Notes: generated by a model from the letters alone, not told the origin. A DNA stretch of 64,000 nucleotides from an uncultured Clostridia bacterium (GCA_948676835.1 CAPOZU010000004.1:71353-135352), one strand, 5' to 3'; shown: positions 8,125 to 16,945, counted from the first letter of the stretch. A program made the numbers and translations.

Positions 8125-9471
8125 TTATTTGGCATCTTGGATTATGTTTTTCACACTTTCCACAATTAATTTTGTGTTTGTTTTTTCTTTTATCTCTTTT
8201 TCAATTTTATTTACGGCATGCATAACTGTAGTGTGATCTCTATTTCCAAAATCTGCACCTATTTTTGGGAATGACATCTGCCCTATTGTTCTACATAAAT
8301 ACATTGCAATTTGTCTTGGATGAGCAATGTCGTTAGATTTTTTTGAAGATATTAAATCTTTCTTATCTATATTGAAGTATTTTGCAACTACTTCTTGTAT
8401 GTAATCTGCAGAAATGACTTTTTCTTTTTGAAGAACTATATCATTAATTGATTTTTCTGCCATTTCTATAGTTATTGGACTATGTGTTAATGATGCATAA
8501 GCAACTATTTTATTTAATGCACCCTCTAATTCTCGTATATTTGAATCTATTTTTGTAGCAATTACAGATAATATATAATCATCAATTATTATTTTATCTG
8601 TTTGTACTTTCTTTCTTAATATAGCAAGTCTAGTTTCATAATCTGGCATTGAAATATCAGCTAAAATTCCCCATTCAAATCTTGATTTTAGTCTTTCTTC
8701 TAAAAGAGGAATATCTCTTGGAGGTTTATCGCTAGAAATAATAATTTGTTTTCCGTTTTGATGTAATGTATTAAATGTATGGAAAAATTCCTCCTGCCCC
8801 ATTTTCTTTCCTGCTATAAATTGAATGTCATCTATTAATAATACATCTATATTTCTATATTTATTTCTAAATAATTCATTTTTGTAATTAACATCTTTAA
8901 TTGAATTTATTAATTCATTAATAAATTGTTCTGATGTTACGTATAAAACTTTTGTATTAGGATTATTTTGAATAATCTTATTTCCAATTGCATGCATTAA
9001 ATGTGTTTTTCCAAGACCAACTCCTCCATATATAAATAATGGATTATAAGAAGTTGCTGGAGCTTCTGAAACAGCAATTGCTGCTGCTTGAGCGAATTTA
9101 TTATTATTTCCTATTACAAAGTTATCAAAAGTATATTTTGGATTTAAAAAACTATTGCTATAGTTTTCTGTATTTGAAAAATCAATTGTTTCTTCTTCTT
9201 TTTCTTCAATTAAATTTATTTCTGACTTTTCTTTAATTTCTATTTCACAATTTTTATTTGTAATAAAATTAAAAGTATTTGAAACTAAATCAAATAATCG
9301 TGATTCTATAGCATCTTTTTGCATTTTAGAAAGAGCAATTAAAACAATTTTATTATCTTTTATTGATTCGATTTCTAAATTTTTTATCCATGTAGTATAA
9401 GAAATTGTTGTCATTTCTTCTTTTAATAGATCTTTAGCTTTTGTAAGTAAATCATTTTTGTCGGTATACAT
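8125..9471 (-). CDS. dnaA: Chromosomal replication initiator protein DnaA
   Basis: 448 residues from the ATG at 9471 (MYTDKNDLLTKAKDLLKEEM), chosen because GAAAGGACGG lies upstream; the open frame runs further into the DnaA-box region but that part (IEMFKDSMWTTLWINYTIERT) is translated box sequence. Domain I is about residues 1-80. The AAA+ domain has Walker A GGVGLGKTHLMHAIGN near residue 150, Walker B VLLIDDIQFIAGKK, and the arginine-finger segment LLEERLKSRFEWG. The C-terminal DNA-binding helix-turn-helix has the signature FGNRDHTTVMHAVNKIE. It binds TTATCCACA boxes and melts oriC. Its promoter overlaps DnaA boxes, suggesting autoregulation. Confidence 0.98.
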   Translation of the reverse strand: MYTDKNDLLTKAKDLLKEEMTTISYTTWIKNLEIESIKDNKIVLIALSKMQKDAIESRLFDLVSNTFNFITNKNCEIEIKEKSEINLIEEKEEETIDFSNTENYSNSFLNPKYTFDNFVIGNNNKFAQAAAIAVSEAPATSYNPLFIYGGVGLGKTHLMHAIGNKIIQNNPNTKVLYVTSEQFINELINSIKDVNYKNELFRNKYRNIDVLLIDDIQFIAGKKMGQEEFFHTFNTLHQNGKQIIISSDKPPRDIPLLEERLKSRFEWGILADISMPDYETRLAILRKKVQTDKIIIDDYILSVIATKIDSNIRELEGALNKIVAYASLTHSPITIEMAEKSINDIVLQKEKVISADYIQEVVAKYFNIDKKDLISSKKSNDIAHPRQIAMYLCRTIGQMSFPKIGADFGNRDHTTVMHAVNKIEKEIKEKTNTKLIVESVKNIIQDAK

Positions 9472-9472
9472 T

Positions 9473-9690
9473 GTTTTAAAAACCGTCCTTTCTATAGTAT
9501 AATTTATCCACAATGTTGTCCACATTGAATCTTTAAACATCTCTATCCTCAAGGAATTTTAGTATCAACAATCTGTGGATAACTAAAAAATGTTCTTTTT
9601 GTCCATGTAGCCATATAATATCAAAAATAATTTAAAAAAACAAGTAAAAATTTAAAATACTTGTCATTTACGAAAGTTTTTATTATTACT
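9473..9690. other. Origin of replication (oriC), main DnaA-box cluster
   Basis: Between divergent dnaA and rpmH lie the boxes TTATCCACA (9504-9512, exact), TTGTCCACA (9516-9524, one mismatch) and TGTGGATAA (9574-9582, exact on the other strand). They are followed by a very AT-rich stretch (about 9600-9690) that could serve as the unwinding element. Genes diverge from this point over many kilobases on both sides, as expected at an origin. Exact ends cannot be set from sequence alone. Confidence 0.8.
9494..9522 (-). promoter_or_regulatory. dnaA promoter overlapping DnaA boxes
   Basis: On the minus strand TGGACA (9522-9517), a 17-nt spacer and TACTAT (9499-9494) form a plausible sigma-A promoter. 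The -35 element lies inside one DnaA box (9516-9524) and the spacer contains another (9504-9512), so DnaA binding should repress dnaA. Confidence 0.6.
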
Positions 9691-9719
9691 TGACTTTTTA
9701 GGAACTTTTAGTGTATAAT
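9690..9719 (+). promoter_or_regulatory. rpmH operon promoter
   Basis: TTGACT (9690-9695), 18 nt, TATAAT (9714-9719), about 90 nt before the rpmH start. Confidence 0.7.
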
Positions 9720-9810
9720 TTAAATTACTTTTGGATAAATATTACATGTTTATTACAAAATTTTTAAATTGTTTAAAATAAAATTATATATAGAAAGTAG
9801 GAGGTGCAAA

Positions 9811-9945
9811 ATGAAAAGAACATACCAACCAAAAAAAAGACAAAGAAATAAAGTTCATGGATTCAGAAAAAGAATGCAAACAAGAGCTGGAAGAAAAGTT
9901 TTAAAAGCAAGAAGAAATAAGGGAAGAAAAAAACTTTCTGCTTAA
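9811..9945 (+). CDS. rpmH: 50S ribosomal protein L34
   Basis: A 44-residue basic protein, MKRTYQPKKRQRNKVHGF and then RKRMQTRAGRKVLKARRNKGRKKLSA, which is L34 over its full length. It belongs to the large ribosomal subunit. A strong ribosome binding site (GTAGGAGGTG) lies 7 nt before the ATG. It is the first gene of the plus-strand arm at the origin, followed by a small hairpin and then rnpA, as in nearly all bacteria. Confidence 0.98.
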   Translation: MKRTYQPKKRQRNKVHGFRKRMQTRAGRKVLKARRNKGRKKLSA

Positions 9946-9952
9946 TTTAAAG

Positions 9953-9977
9953 AAAGGGCTATTATTGCCCTTTTTCT
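9953..9977 (+). terminator. Hairpin with T-run between rpmH and rnpA
   Basis: AAAGGGC/GCCCTTT with a 7-nt loop, continuing into TTTTT. It probably attenuates transcription so that L34 is made in excess over RnpA. Confidence 0.65.
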
Positions 9978-9998
9978 TGTATAAAGGAAAGATTTAAA

Positions 9999-10343
9999 AT
10001 GAAAAAAACAATAATAATTAAAAAAAATTATGAGTTTAAGAACTTATTTTCAAAAGGTAAATTTTATTATGGCAAATTTATTCATATGTATATTAAAGAA
10101 ACAAATAAAACATATAATAAATTTGCTATAGCTGTTTCAAGAAAACAGGGGAAAGCTGTTTCTAGAAATAGAATTAAGAGATTAGTTAGAGAAAATTATA
10201 AGATTTTCGAAGAAAATATTAAGTTAGGAACAAGTATTTTAATTGTTATAAATAAAGAAAAGGACATTAATGAAATTTCTTATTATGATATAAAAGAAAA
10301 TTTCGAAAGAACATTGAAAAAAGCAAATGTATGGGTAGACTGA
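9999..10343 (+). CDS. rnpA: Ribonuclease P protein component
   Basis: 114 residues, typical of RnpA. It is the basic protein cofactor of RNase P, which matures the 5' end of tRNAs. The family signature RKQGKAVSRNRIKRLVREN, with conserved Arg and Lys residues of the RNA-binding helix, lies near residues 50-67, and the N-terminus shows the usual Lys-rich start with 'NYEFKNLFSKGKFYYGKF'. It follows rpmH and overlaps yidD. Confidence 0.97.
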   Translation: MKKTIIIKKNYEFKNLFSKGKFYYGKFIHMYIKETNKTYNKFAIAVSRKQGKAVSRNRIKRLVRENYKIFEENIKLGTSILIVINKEKDINEISYYDIKENFERTLKKANVWVD

Positions 10344-10345
10344 AT

Positions 10346-10558
10346 ATGATTGGAAAAATATTTATAAAAATAATAGAATTTTATCAAAAAAATATTTCAC
10401 CACTACTTGGGCATAATTGTAAATATTATCCGACATGTTCAGAATATACTAAGCAAGCAATAAAGAAATATGGAGCAGTAAAAGGCACTATAAAAGGAAT
10501 AATAAGAATTTTAAAATGCAATCCATTCTCAAAAGGTGGATATGATCCTTTAAAATAG
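10346..10558 (+). CDS. yidD: Membrane protein insertion efficiency factor YidD
   Basis: About 70 residues with the YidD signature PLLGHNCKYYPTCSEYT followed by KCNPFSKGGYDPLK, conserved from Escherichia coli to Bacillus. It is a small amphipathic membrane-associated protein thought to help YidC-dependent insertion. I chose the ATG at 10346 (MIGKIFIKIIEFYQKN) because family members begin at this point; an upstream in-frame ATG at 10331 overlaps rnpA. Translation is likely coupled to rnpA, whose stop lies only 2 nt upstream. No strong separate binding site is visible. Confidence 0.92.
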   Translation: MIGKIFIKIIEFYQKNISPLLGHNCKYYPTCSEYTKQAIKKYGAVKGTIKGIIRILKCNPFSKGGYDPLK

Positions 10559-10567
10559 GGAGGAAAT

Positions 10568-11422
10568 ATGTTAAAATTTTTAGCTAATTTATTAGGATAT
10601 TTACTAAATTCAATTTATGGAATAGTAAATAATTATGGAATTGCAATAATTATTTTTACAATAATTTTTAAAATAGTAATGCTTCCAATTTCTGTAAAAC
10701 AACAAAAAAGTATGAAAAAGAATTCTGATATGCAAAAAAAAGTATTAGAGATTCAAGCAAAATATGATAATGATCAAGTTAGACAAAGTCAAGAATTAAT
10801 GGATTTATATAAAAAAGAACATTATAATCCATTTAATGGATGTTTGACATCTATTGTCCAAATGATTATTGTACTTTCTATGTTTTACTTAGTAAGTCAA
10901 CCATTAACTTATATGAAACATATAGAACCAGAAAAAATAGATTCATATGTTAGCCAAATAACAGAAGAAACAGGAACCGCACCAAGATATAGAGAAATAG
11001 CTGTAATAAAAGCAATGAGCGAAAAAGATGAAAATGTTAGAATAAATATGGACTTTTTAGGATTAGATTTAAGCGATATTCCTTCAGAAAATTATACAAA
11101 TTGGAAAGTATATATAATTCCTGTTTTATATGTTTTCACATCTTTTATTTCTACTAAACTTATATCTTTAATTAATAAAGATGAAAAGAAAAAAGAAAAT
11201 AAAGAAGAAAAAGAGGATGTACCACAAACAAACGAAACAGAAGCAATGGCAGAAATGAACAAACAAATGCAACTAATGGTTCCTATAATGTCTGTAAGTA
11301 TAGCATTAATTGCACCATTAGGATTAGCTTTATATTGGCTAGTTGGTAATTTATTTGCTATGGGAGAAAGATTAATTTTAAATAAGTTTTTCAGAAAAGA
11401 GGAGGAAGAAAATAATGGATAA
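10568..11422 (+). CDS. yidC: Membrane protein insertase YidC/Oxa1 family
   Basis: 284 residues. The insertase core has about five membrane spans: residues 10-30 and 30-45 (NSIYGIVNNYGIAIIIFTIIFKIVMLPISV), about 97-115 (SIVQMIIVLSMFYLV), about 178-198 and about 238-262 (IMSVSIALIAPLGLALYWLVGNLFAM). The charged cytoplasmic hairpin SVKQQKSMKKNSDMQKKVLEIQAKY follows the first core span. There is no lipobox Cys at the N-terminus, unlike SpoIIIJ. An insertion of about 45 residues (THIEPEKIDSY to DIPSENY) lies between spans, and the loop KDEKKKENKEEKEDVPQTNETEAM is highly charged. It overlaps jag by 8 nt. Confidence 0.95.
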   Translation: MLKFLANLLGYLLNSIYGIVNNYGIAIIIFTIIFKIVMLPISVKQQKSMKKNSDMQKKVLEIQAKYDNDQVRQSQELMDLYKKEHYNPFNGCLTSIVQMIIVLSMFYLVSQPLTYMKHIEPEKIDSYVSQITEETGTAPRYREIAVIKAMSEKDENVRINMDFLGLDLSDIPSENYTNWKVYIIPVLYVFTSFISTKLISLINKDEKKKENKEEKEDVPQTNETEAMAEMNKQMQLMVPIMSVSIALIAPLGLALYWLVGNLFAMGERLILNKFFRKEEEENNG

Positions 11423-12113
11423 TGTATATGTTTTCGAAGGAAAAACTTCTACAGAAGCAATAGAAAAAGGATTAAAAGAATTAAAAGTTTCAAAAAATAA
11501 AGTAGATATTAAAGTACTTGAACAAGAAGATAAAAGAAGCTTTTTCAGCATTTTAACACCAAGAATTGTAAAAGTAGAAATGAGAATTAAAGAGAATGTT
11601 ACAGAAGAAAAAGAAGTAAAAAAAGTTGTTAAAACAGAAAAAGCAAGTAGTGAAGAAATTCATGCATGTATGGAAAATTTGAAAAAATTTATAGAAGAAT
11701 TTATATCAAATTTACCTAGCAATAATCTAAAATATACAATTGAAGAAGAAAATAATACTGTTAAAATCGATATAACAGGTGAAGATACAGGATATTTAAT
11801 TGGATATAGGGGAGAAGTTTTAAATAGTATACAAGCTATTGTAAGCAATATAGCCTCAAAATATAGTAAAGAAAGAATTAGAGTTCAATTAAATATTGGG
11901 GGATATAGAGAAAAGAGAGAAAAAGATTTAGAAATATTAGCAACAAAAATTGCAGGAACTGTTATTAGAACTAAAAAAGAAATTACTTTAGAACCAATGC
12001 CTGCATATGAAAGAAAAATAATTCATACAAAATTACAAGAAAATGATAAAGTAACAACACACAGCGTAGGGGAAGAACCATATAGAAAAATTGTTGTAAG
12101 TTTAAAAAAATAA
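11415..12113 (+). CDS. jag: Jag/KhpB RNA-binding protein
   Basis: 232 residues with the order expected of Jag (KhpB, EloR). The Jag-N domain is at 1-55 (VYVFEGKTSTEAIEKGLKEL and FFSILTPRIVKVEMR). A KH domain at about 80-150 has its GxxG-type loop in GYLIGYRGEVLNSIQ. An R3H domain at about 165-232 contains MPAYERKIIHTKLQ and VTTHSVGEEPYRKIVV, the R-x3-H core. It is an RNA-binding regulator of cell elongation in Streptococcus and Clostridioides. It is translationally coupled to yidC and is the last gene before a strong terminator. Confidence 0.96.
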   Translation: MDNVYVFEGKTSTEAIEKGLKELKVSKNKVDIKVLEQEDKRSFFSILTPRIVKVEMRIKENVTEEKEVKKVVKTEKASSEEIHACMENLKKFIEEFISNLPSNNLKYTIEEENNTVKIDITGEDTGYLIGYRGEVLNSIQAIVSNIASKYSKERIRVQLNIGGYREKREKDLEILATKIAGTVIRTKKEITLEPMPAYERKIIHTKLQENDKVTTHSVGEEPYRKIVVSLKK

Positions 12114-12117
12114 TAAG

Positions 12118-12161
12118 AAAGAGAGCTCGCACAATTACTAGTGCGAGCTCTCTTTTTTTTT
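12118..12161. terminator. Strong bidirectional terminator after jag
   Basis: A perfect 15-bp stem (GAGAGCTCGCAC with its complement) and an 8-nt loop are followed by nine T on the plus strand. The minus-strand neighbour ends 2 nt beyond, so both genes can use it. Confidence 0.92.
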
Positions 12162-12162
12162 A

Positions 12163-12702
12163 CTACTTTTTAGAACAATAGCAATAAAGCAGATGCAAGG
12201 TAATTGAAAGCCCTGTAACACAAACAGTATCAGACGTAAAATCCCCATAAGCCAAAGATTTATACAAAGAAGTATAAATTTTTTCAGCTTCAATGATTCC
12301 AGCAGGAAACTCAAGTTCTACTTTTGGATGAATTTGTTCTACTGTAAAATTGCCAGAACAATCTGCAGTATATGTCCGGATTGGAGTTGAAGAAAGGAAA
12401 TCAAGAGCAACATCTATAGCCAATCTATAATTACACAGAATTATTTCATGGGGAGTTGCTTCTGATAAATCAAATCTTAAAACCTTTTGTTTAATTAAAG
12501 ATGCAACAAGACAAGCAGCAACTTTGAAGGTATCAGCTTCACCATTCCAAAAGCTTTTTTCATTTAACATATTCTGAAAATAATCAAAATAAGCTTTTTT
12601 ATGAGTATTTGTTACTTTCCATCGATACTCATTACCATATTTAACATACCGTTCAGCATTCTTCTCGACAATTCTGTTGATACTAGAAAAATCATAGTAC
12701 AT
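12163..12702 (-). CDS. Hypothetical protein, orphan in the origin cluster
   Basis: I do not recognise this 179-residue protein. It is soluble, with no signal peptide or membrane span. It is rich in aromatic residues in the first 60 positions (MYYDFSSINRIVEKNAERYV, YRWKVTN, YFDYFQNML) and has a helical middle (FKVAACLVASLIKQKVL, YRLAIDVALDFL). The C-terminal half (ECSG-type CSGNF, then LEFPAGIIEAEKIYTSLYKSLAYGD, ending in YCYCSKK) has several Cys. Codon choice is visibly less AT-biased than its neighbours. It lies backwards between jag and mnmE, where the order is normally uninterrupted, which suggests insertion. A GGAGG site precedes the ATG at 12702. Function unknown. Confidence 0.8.
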   Translation of the reverse strand: MYYDFSSINRIVEKNAERYVKYGNEYRWKVTNTHKKAYFDYFQNMLNEKSFWNGEADTFKVAACLVASLIKQKVLRFDLSEATPHEIILCNYRLAIDVALDFLSSTPIRTYTADCSGNFTVEQIHPKVELEFPAGIIEAEKIYTSLYKSLAYGDFTSDTVCVTGLSITLHLLYCYCSKK

Positions 12703-12750
12703 CTGTTGTTCCTCCTTAAAATATTTTAAAGGAATGCATTATATAAATGT

Positions 12751-12776
12751 GTAAAAACAACACTTATAGTGTTTAC
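12751..12776. promoter_or_regulatory. Operator-like inverted repeat between the orphan gene and mnmE
   Basis: AACACT-TAT-AGTGTT (12759-12773) is a perfect 6+3+6 palindrome flanked by GTAAA and TTTAC. It sits in the divergent gap, about 55 nt upstream of the orphan gene start. It could be the operator of a regulator not encoded here. Confidence 0.4.
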
Positions 12777-12814
12777 AAAAAATATCACGCTTTAAAGAAA
12801 AAGTCAACAACTTC

Positions 12815-12843
12815 TTGTATTATTATGTATACTATGATATAAT
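12815..12843 (+). promoter_or_regulatory. mnmE promoter
   Basis: TTGTAT (12815-12820), 17 nt, TATAAT (12838-12843), 35 nt before the mnmE start. Confidence 0.7.
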
Positions 12844-12877
12844 ATTAAGCGATTTTTAAGAGAGGAAAATAAGAAAA

Positions 12878-14242
12878 ATGAGTACTATTGTTGCAATTTC
12901 AACAGCACCAGGAATAGGTGGAATAGGTATAATTAGAATGAGTGGAGAACAATGTTTTGAAATACTAGATAAAGTTTTTAAACAAAAAAATAAGCAAAAT
13001 ATTGAAGAAATCAAAGGGTATTCAATTAAATATGGATTTATTATGGAAGAAGAAAAGATAATAGATGAAGTATTGGTATCTTATTTTAAAGCTCCTAAAA
13101 GTTATACTGCAGAAAATATGTGTGAAATAAATTCTCATGGTGGTATTGTTATAATGAATAAAATATTAGACTTGTGTTTGAGGAATGGTGCAGAACTAGC
13201 AGAACCAGGAGAATTCACTAAAAGGGCGTTTTTAAATGGAAGATTAGATTTATCACAAGCCGAAGCTGTTATAGATATAATAAATTCTAAAACAGAAAGG
13301 GAAGCGAAAGTATCAATAGATCAATTAGAAGGAAATTTATCAGAAAAGATAGAAAAAATAAGAAAGATAATAATATCAGTAATGGCTGATATAGAGGCAA
13401 CTATAGATTATCCAGAATATGATTTAGAAGAAGTAACTAATCAAAAAATAGCTAATATTCTTGATGAAGTAGATATCTTATTAAACTCTTTAGAAAAAAG
13501 TTTTTATAATGGAAAAATATTAAGAGAGGGAATAAGTACTGCAATTATAGGAAAACCAAATGCAGGAAAATCTTCATTATTAAATATTATTTTAAATGAA
13601 GAAAGAGCTATAGTTACGGATATAGAAGGAACTACAAGAGATACAATTGAAGAATTTATATCTATAGAAGGAGTTCCTTTAAAAATTATAGATACAGCAG
13701 GAATAAGAAATGCAAATGATGAAGTTGAAAGAATAGGTGTAAATAAAGCAAAAGAAATTGCTAAAAAAAGTGATATTATAATAGCTATTTTTGATAGTAA
13801 TAAAAGATTAACTACTGAAGATAGAGAAATATTAGATTTATTAGAGAATAGAAATGCAATTATATTGCTAAATAAGATTGATTTAGAGCGAAAAATAGAT
13901 ATAAAAGAAATTAAAAAATATAATAAACCTATTGTTGAAATATCAACCAAAACAAGAGACGGGCTAGATGTATTATATGAACAAATTTCAAAAATGTTTA
14001 AATTAAATGAAATCGCTATTGATGGAGAAACAATAGTAAGTAATGAAAGACATAAAACTATAATAATAAATTCAAGAAAAAATTTAGATAAAGCAAGAGA
14101 AACAATAAAAAATAATATGCCAATAGATATAATTTCTACATATTTAAAAGAGATAATTGAAGAACTTGGAAAGATTACAGGAGAGACTGTTACAGAAGAT
14201 GTTATATCCGAGATCTTTTCTAAATTCTGTTTAGGAAAATAG
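12878..14242 (+). CDS. mnmE: tRNA modification GTPase MnmE
   Basis: 454 residues, full length. With MnmG it makes the 5-carboxymethylaminomethyl group on U34 of tRNAs. The N-terminal formyl-THF-binding domain starts STIVAISTAPGIGGIGIIRMSG. The G domain begins near residue 220 with G1 GKPNAGKSSLLN, then G3 DTAGI in LKIIDTAGIRNANDEVERIG and G4 LNKID. The invariant C-terminal CLGK is present (FSKFCLGK), supplying the catalytic Cys. A parS-like site and mnmG follow. Confidence 0.97.
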   Translation: MSTIVAISTAPGIGGIGIIRMSGEQCFEILDKVFKQKNKQNIEEIKGYSIKYGFIMEEEKIIDEVLVSYFKAPKSYTAENMCEINSHGGIVIMNKILDLCLRNGAELAEPGEFTKRAFLNGRLDLSQAEAVIDIINSKTEREAKVSIDQLEGNLSEKIEKIRKIIISVMADIEATIDYPEYDLEEVTNQKIANILDEVDILLNSLEKSFYNGKILREGISTAIIGKPNAGKSSLLNIILNEERAIVTDIEGTTRDTIEEFISIEGVPLKIIDTAGIRNANDEVERIGVNKAKEIAKKSDIIIAIFDSNKRLTTEDREILDLLENRNAIILLNKIDLERKIDIKEIKKYNKPIVEISTKTRDGLDVLYEQISKMFKLNEIAIDGETIVSNERHKTIIINSRKNLDKARETIKNNMPIDIISTYLKEIIEELGKITGETVTEDVISEIFSKFCLGK

Positions 14243-14246
14243 AAAA

Positions 14247-14262
14247 TGTTTCACGAAAAACA
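14247..14262. promoter_or_regulatory. parS-like site
   Basis: TGTTTCACGAAAAACA matches 14 of 16 positions of the ParB/Spo0J site TGTTTCACGTGAAACA. It lies in the mnmE-mnmG gap, 3.6 kb from parB. Confidence 0.65.
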
Positions 14263-14312
14263 ATATTAAAAATTGGTGAGATATTATATATAATAGAAAG
14301 GAATTTATATAA

Positions 14313-16187
14313 ATGAAATATGATGCGGGAGAATATGATGTTGCTGTAATTGGAGCAGGACATGCTGGATGCGAAGCTGCTCTTGCAGCGGCACGTTTAG
14401 GAATGAAAACGTTAATATTTTCAATTAGTTTAGAGTGTATAGCTAATATGCCATGTAATCCCCATATAGGAGGAACTTCTAAAGGACATTTAGTAAGAGA
14501 GATAGATAGTCTTGGTGGAGAAATGGCGAAAAATATTGATAAGACTATGATTCAATTAAGAATGCTTAATACCTCAAAAGGACCAGCGGTTCATTCTCTA
14601 AGAGCTCAAGCTGATAGAAAAAGATATCAGATGGAAATGAAACACACATTAGAAAATCAAGAAAATCTTTTTGTTAAACAAGCTGAGATAGTCGATATAA
14701 AAGTTGAAGAAGGAAAGATTGTTGCAGTTGAAACAAACTTAGGAGCGATATATCGTGTTAAATGTGTTATTTTAGCAACAGGAACATATTTAAAAGGTAA
14801 AATATATATAGGAGAAACATCTTATGAAAGTGGACCTGATGGTGTGGCAGCAGCGAACAAACTATCAGAATGTTTAAAAAATTTGAATATAGAGATTCAA
14901 AGATTTAAAACAGGAACACCAGCTAGAATAAACAAAAATAGTATTGATTTTTCAAAGATGGAAGTACAAGAAGGAGATAAAGATTTAGTTCCATTTTCTT
15001 TTGAAGATGAAATGCCAAAAATAGATCAAGTTCCTTGTTGGCTTACATATACAAATAGTAAAACACATGAAATAATAAGAAATAATCTACATAGATCTCC
15101 AATGTATGCTGGAGTTATAGAAGGAACAGGACCAAGATACTGTCCTTCAATAGAAGATAAAGTTGTAAGATTTGCTGATAAAGAAAGACATCAAATATTT
15201 GTTGAACCTGTTGGGTTAGATACAAATGAAATGTACATACAAGGAATGAGTTCATCTCTTCCAGAAGATGTCCAAATTGCAATGTATAGAACACTTCCGG
15301 GTCTTGAAAGTGCTGAGTTTACAAGACCTGCATATGCTATTGAATATGATGCGATAGAACCATCCCAATTAAAAAGTTCTCTTGAATTAAAAGCAATTAG
15401 TGGAATGTTTTTTGCAGGGCAAATAAATGGTACTTCAGGATATGAAGAAGCAGCATGCCAAGGCCTTATTGCAGGAATAAATGCAACACAAAAAATAAAA
15501 GGAAAAGAACCAGTTATACTTGATAGATCTGATGCTTATATAGGAGTCTTAATTGATGATATAGTTACAAAAAGTACCCAAGAACCATACAGAATGATGA
15601 CCTCTAGAGCAGAATATAGGTTGCTTTTAAGACAAGATAATGCAGATTTAAGATTAACAGAAATAGGGCATGATGTAGGATTAATATCAGATGAAAGATA
15701 TAATAAATTTTTAGAAAAGAAAAAGAATATAGAAGAAGAAATTGAAAGATTAAATTCTAAAATTATAAAACCAACGAAAGCTGTAAATGAATTCTTGAGT
15801 AAGAACGGAACTTCAGAGATAACAACAGGTGTAAAACTTTCAGAATTATTAAAAAGAACAGAATTAAATTATGATTTGTTAAAAGAGATAGATGAAAATA
15901 GACCAGAACTTGATAGACAAGTTAAAGAAGAAGTCGAGATAATGGTTAAATACGAAGGCTATATAAATATGCAGAAAAAACAAGTTGAAGGATTCAAAAA
16001 ATTAGAGAAAAAACTATTATCAGAAGAGATTGATTATAATGAAATAAAAGGATTAAGATTAGAAGCTAGACAAAAATTAAACAAATATAAACCATATTCA
16101 ATTGGCCAAGCATCAAGAATATCAGGTGTTTCACCAGCAGATATTTCAGTATTATTAATATATTTAGAACAGAAAAAAAGAAGTTAA
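14313..16187 (+). CDS. mnmG: tRNA uridine-5-carboxymethylaminomethyl modification enzyme MnmG
   Basis: 624 residues, the normal length of GidA/MnmG. It is the FAD- and NADH-dependent partner of MnmE. The Rossmann motif is near residue 12 (VIGAGHAGCEAALAAARLG), followed by the family motifs CNPHIGGTSKGHLVREIDSLGGEM, GPRYCPSIEDKVVRF with the catalytic Cys, and FAGQINGTSGYEEAACQGLIAG. The C-terminal helical tRNA-binding domain ends with YSIGQASRISGVSPADISVLLIYLEQ. It is the second gene of the mnmE-mnmG-rsmG-parAB order. Confidence 0.98.
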   Translation: MKYDAGEYDVAVIGAGHAGCEAALAAARLGMKTLIFSISLECIANMPCNPHIGGTSKGHLVREIDSLGGEMAKNIDKTMIQLRMLNTSKGPAVHSLRAQADRKRYQMEMKHTLENQENLFVKQAEIVDIKVEEGKIVAVETNLGAIYRVKCVILATGTYLKGKIYIGETSYESGPDGVAAANKLSECLKNLNIEIQRFKTGTPARINKNSIDFSKMEVQEGDKDLVPFSFEDEMPKIDQVPCWLTYTNSKTHEIIRNNLHRSPMYAGVIEGTGPRYCPSIEDKVVRFADKERHQIFVEPVGLDTNEMYIQGMSSSLPEDVQIAMYRTLPGLESAEFTRPAYAIEYDAIEPSQLKSSLELKAISGMFFAGQINGTSGYEEAACQGLIAGINATQKIKGKEPVILDRSDAYIGVLIDDIVTKSTQEPYRMMTSRAEYRLLLRQDNADLRLTEIGHDVGLISDERYNKFLEKKKNIEEEIERLNSKIIKPTKAVNEFLSKNGTSEITTGVKLSELLKRTELNYDLLKEIDENRPELDRQVKEEVEIMVKYEGYINMQKKQVEGFKKLEKKLLSEEIDYNEIKGLRLEARQKLNKYKPYSIGQASRISGVSPADISVLLIYLEQKKRS

Positions 16188-16222
16188 TGTGTATAAATTA
16201 TAAAGAGAAATAAGAGGATATA

Positions 16223-16942
16223 ATGAATATAGAAGAATTTAAAAAAATATTTCTAGAAGAAATTAGTAAAAATGAAATTCAAGTAAAAGAAAACCAAATT
16301 AAACAATTTTATAATTATATGATAGGAATAATAGAATGGAATACCAAAATAAATGTTACAGCAATAACAGATGAGAAAATGTTTATCGTGAAACATTTTA
16401 TAGACTCTTTAACAATAAACAAATATGTAGAGTCTTCAAATTCTTTAATAGACATAGGTACAGGGGCTGGATTTCCGGGGATTCCATTAAAGATTATTAA
16501 TCCTAATACAAAGATAACATTAGTAGATTCGATAAATAAAAAATTAAATATTATTAGAGATTTATCTTCAAAGATTAATTTAGAAAAATTAGAAATAATA
16601 CATTCTCGTGCAGAAGACTTAGCACAGAAAAAAGAATATAGAGAAATGTATGATATTGCTACAACAAGAGCAGTTTCAAATATCTCTACGATTGTAGAGT
16701 ATATGCTTCCTTTTGTGAAAGTAAATGGATTAGCAATATGTATGAAAGGACCAAATTTTAAAGAGGAATTAGATGATGCTCAAAAAGCAATAGAAATCTT
16801 GGGAGGAAAAATAGAAAAGATAGAATCTCTTAATGTTGGTGAAGAACTAGAAAGAAATATAATTATTATTAGAAAAGTAAAAAAGACACCAAATAAATAT
16901 CCGAGAGGACAATCAAAACCACTAAAAGAGCCAATTAGATAG
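16223..16942 (+). CDS. rsmG: 16S rRNA (guanine-527-N7)-methyltransferase RsmG
   Basis: 239 residues. SAM-binding motif DIGTGAGFPGIPLKI near residue 75, with the family segments WNTKINVTAITD and DIATTRAVSNISTIVEYMLPF. It methylates G527 of 16S rRNA; loss gives low-level streptomycin resistance in many bacteria. The extra C-terminal tail (NKYPRGQSKPLKEPI) is common in the family (KTPKKYPRKAG type). A parS-like site lies within its coding sequence at 16380-16395. A GAGGAT-type binding site precedes the ATG. Confidence 0.97.
   Translation: MNIEEFKKIFLEEISKNEIQVKENQIKQFYNYMIGIIEWNTKINVTAITDEKMFIVKHFIDSLTINKYVESSNSLIDIGTGAGFPGIPLKIINPNTKITLVDSINKKLNIIRDLSSKINLEKLEIIHSRAEDLAQKKEYREMYDIATTRAVSNISTIVEYMLPFVKVNGLAICMKGPNFKEELDDAQKAIEILGGKIEKIESLNVGEELERNIIIIRKVKKTPNKYPRGQSKPLKEPIR
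16380..16395. promoter_or_regulatory. parS-like site inside rsmG
   Basis: TGTTTATCGTGAAACA matches 14 of 16 positions of the parS consensus and keeps one half-site (CGTGAAACA) intact. Confidence 0.55.
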
Positions 16943-16945
16943 AAT

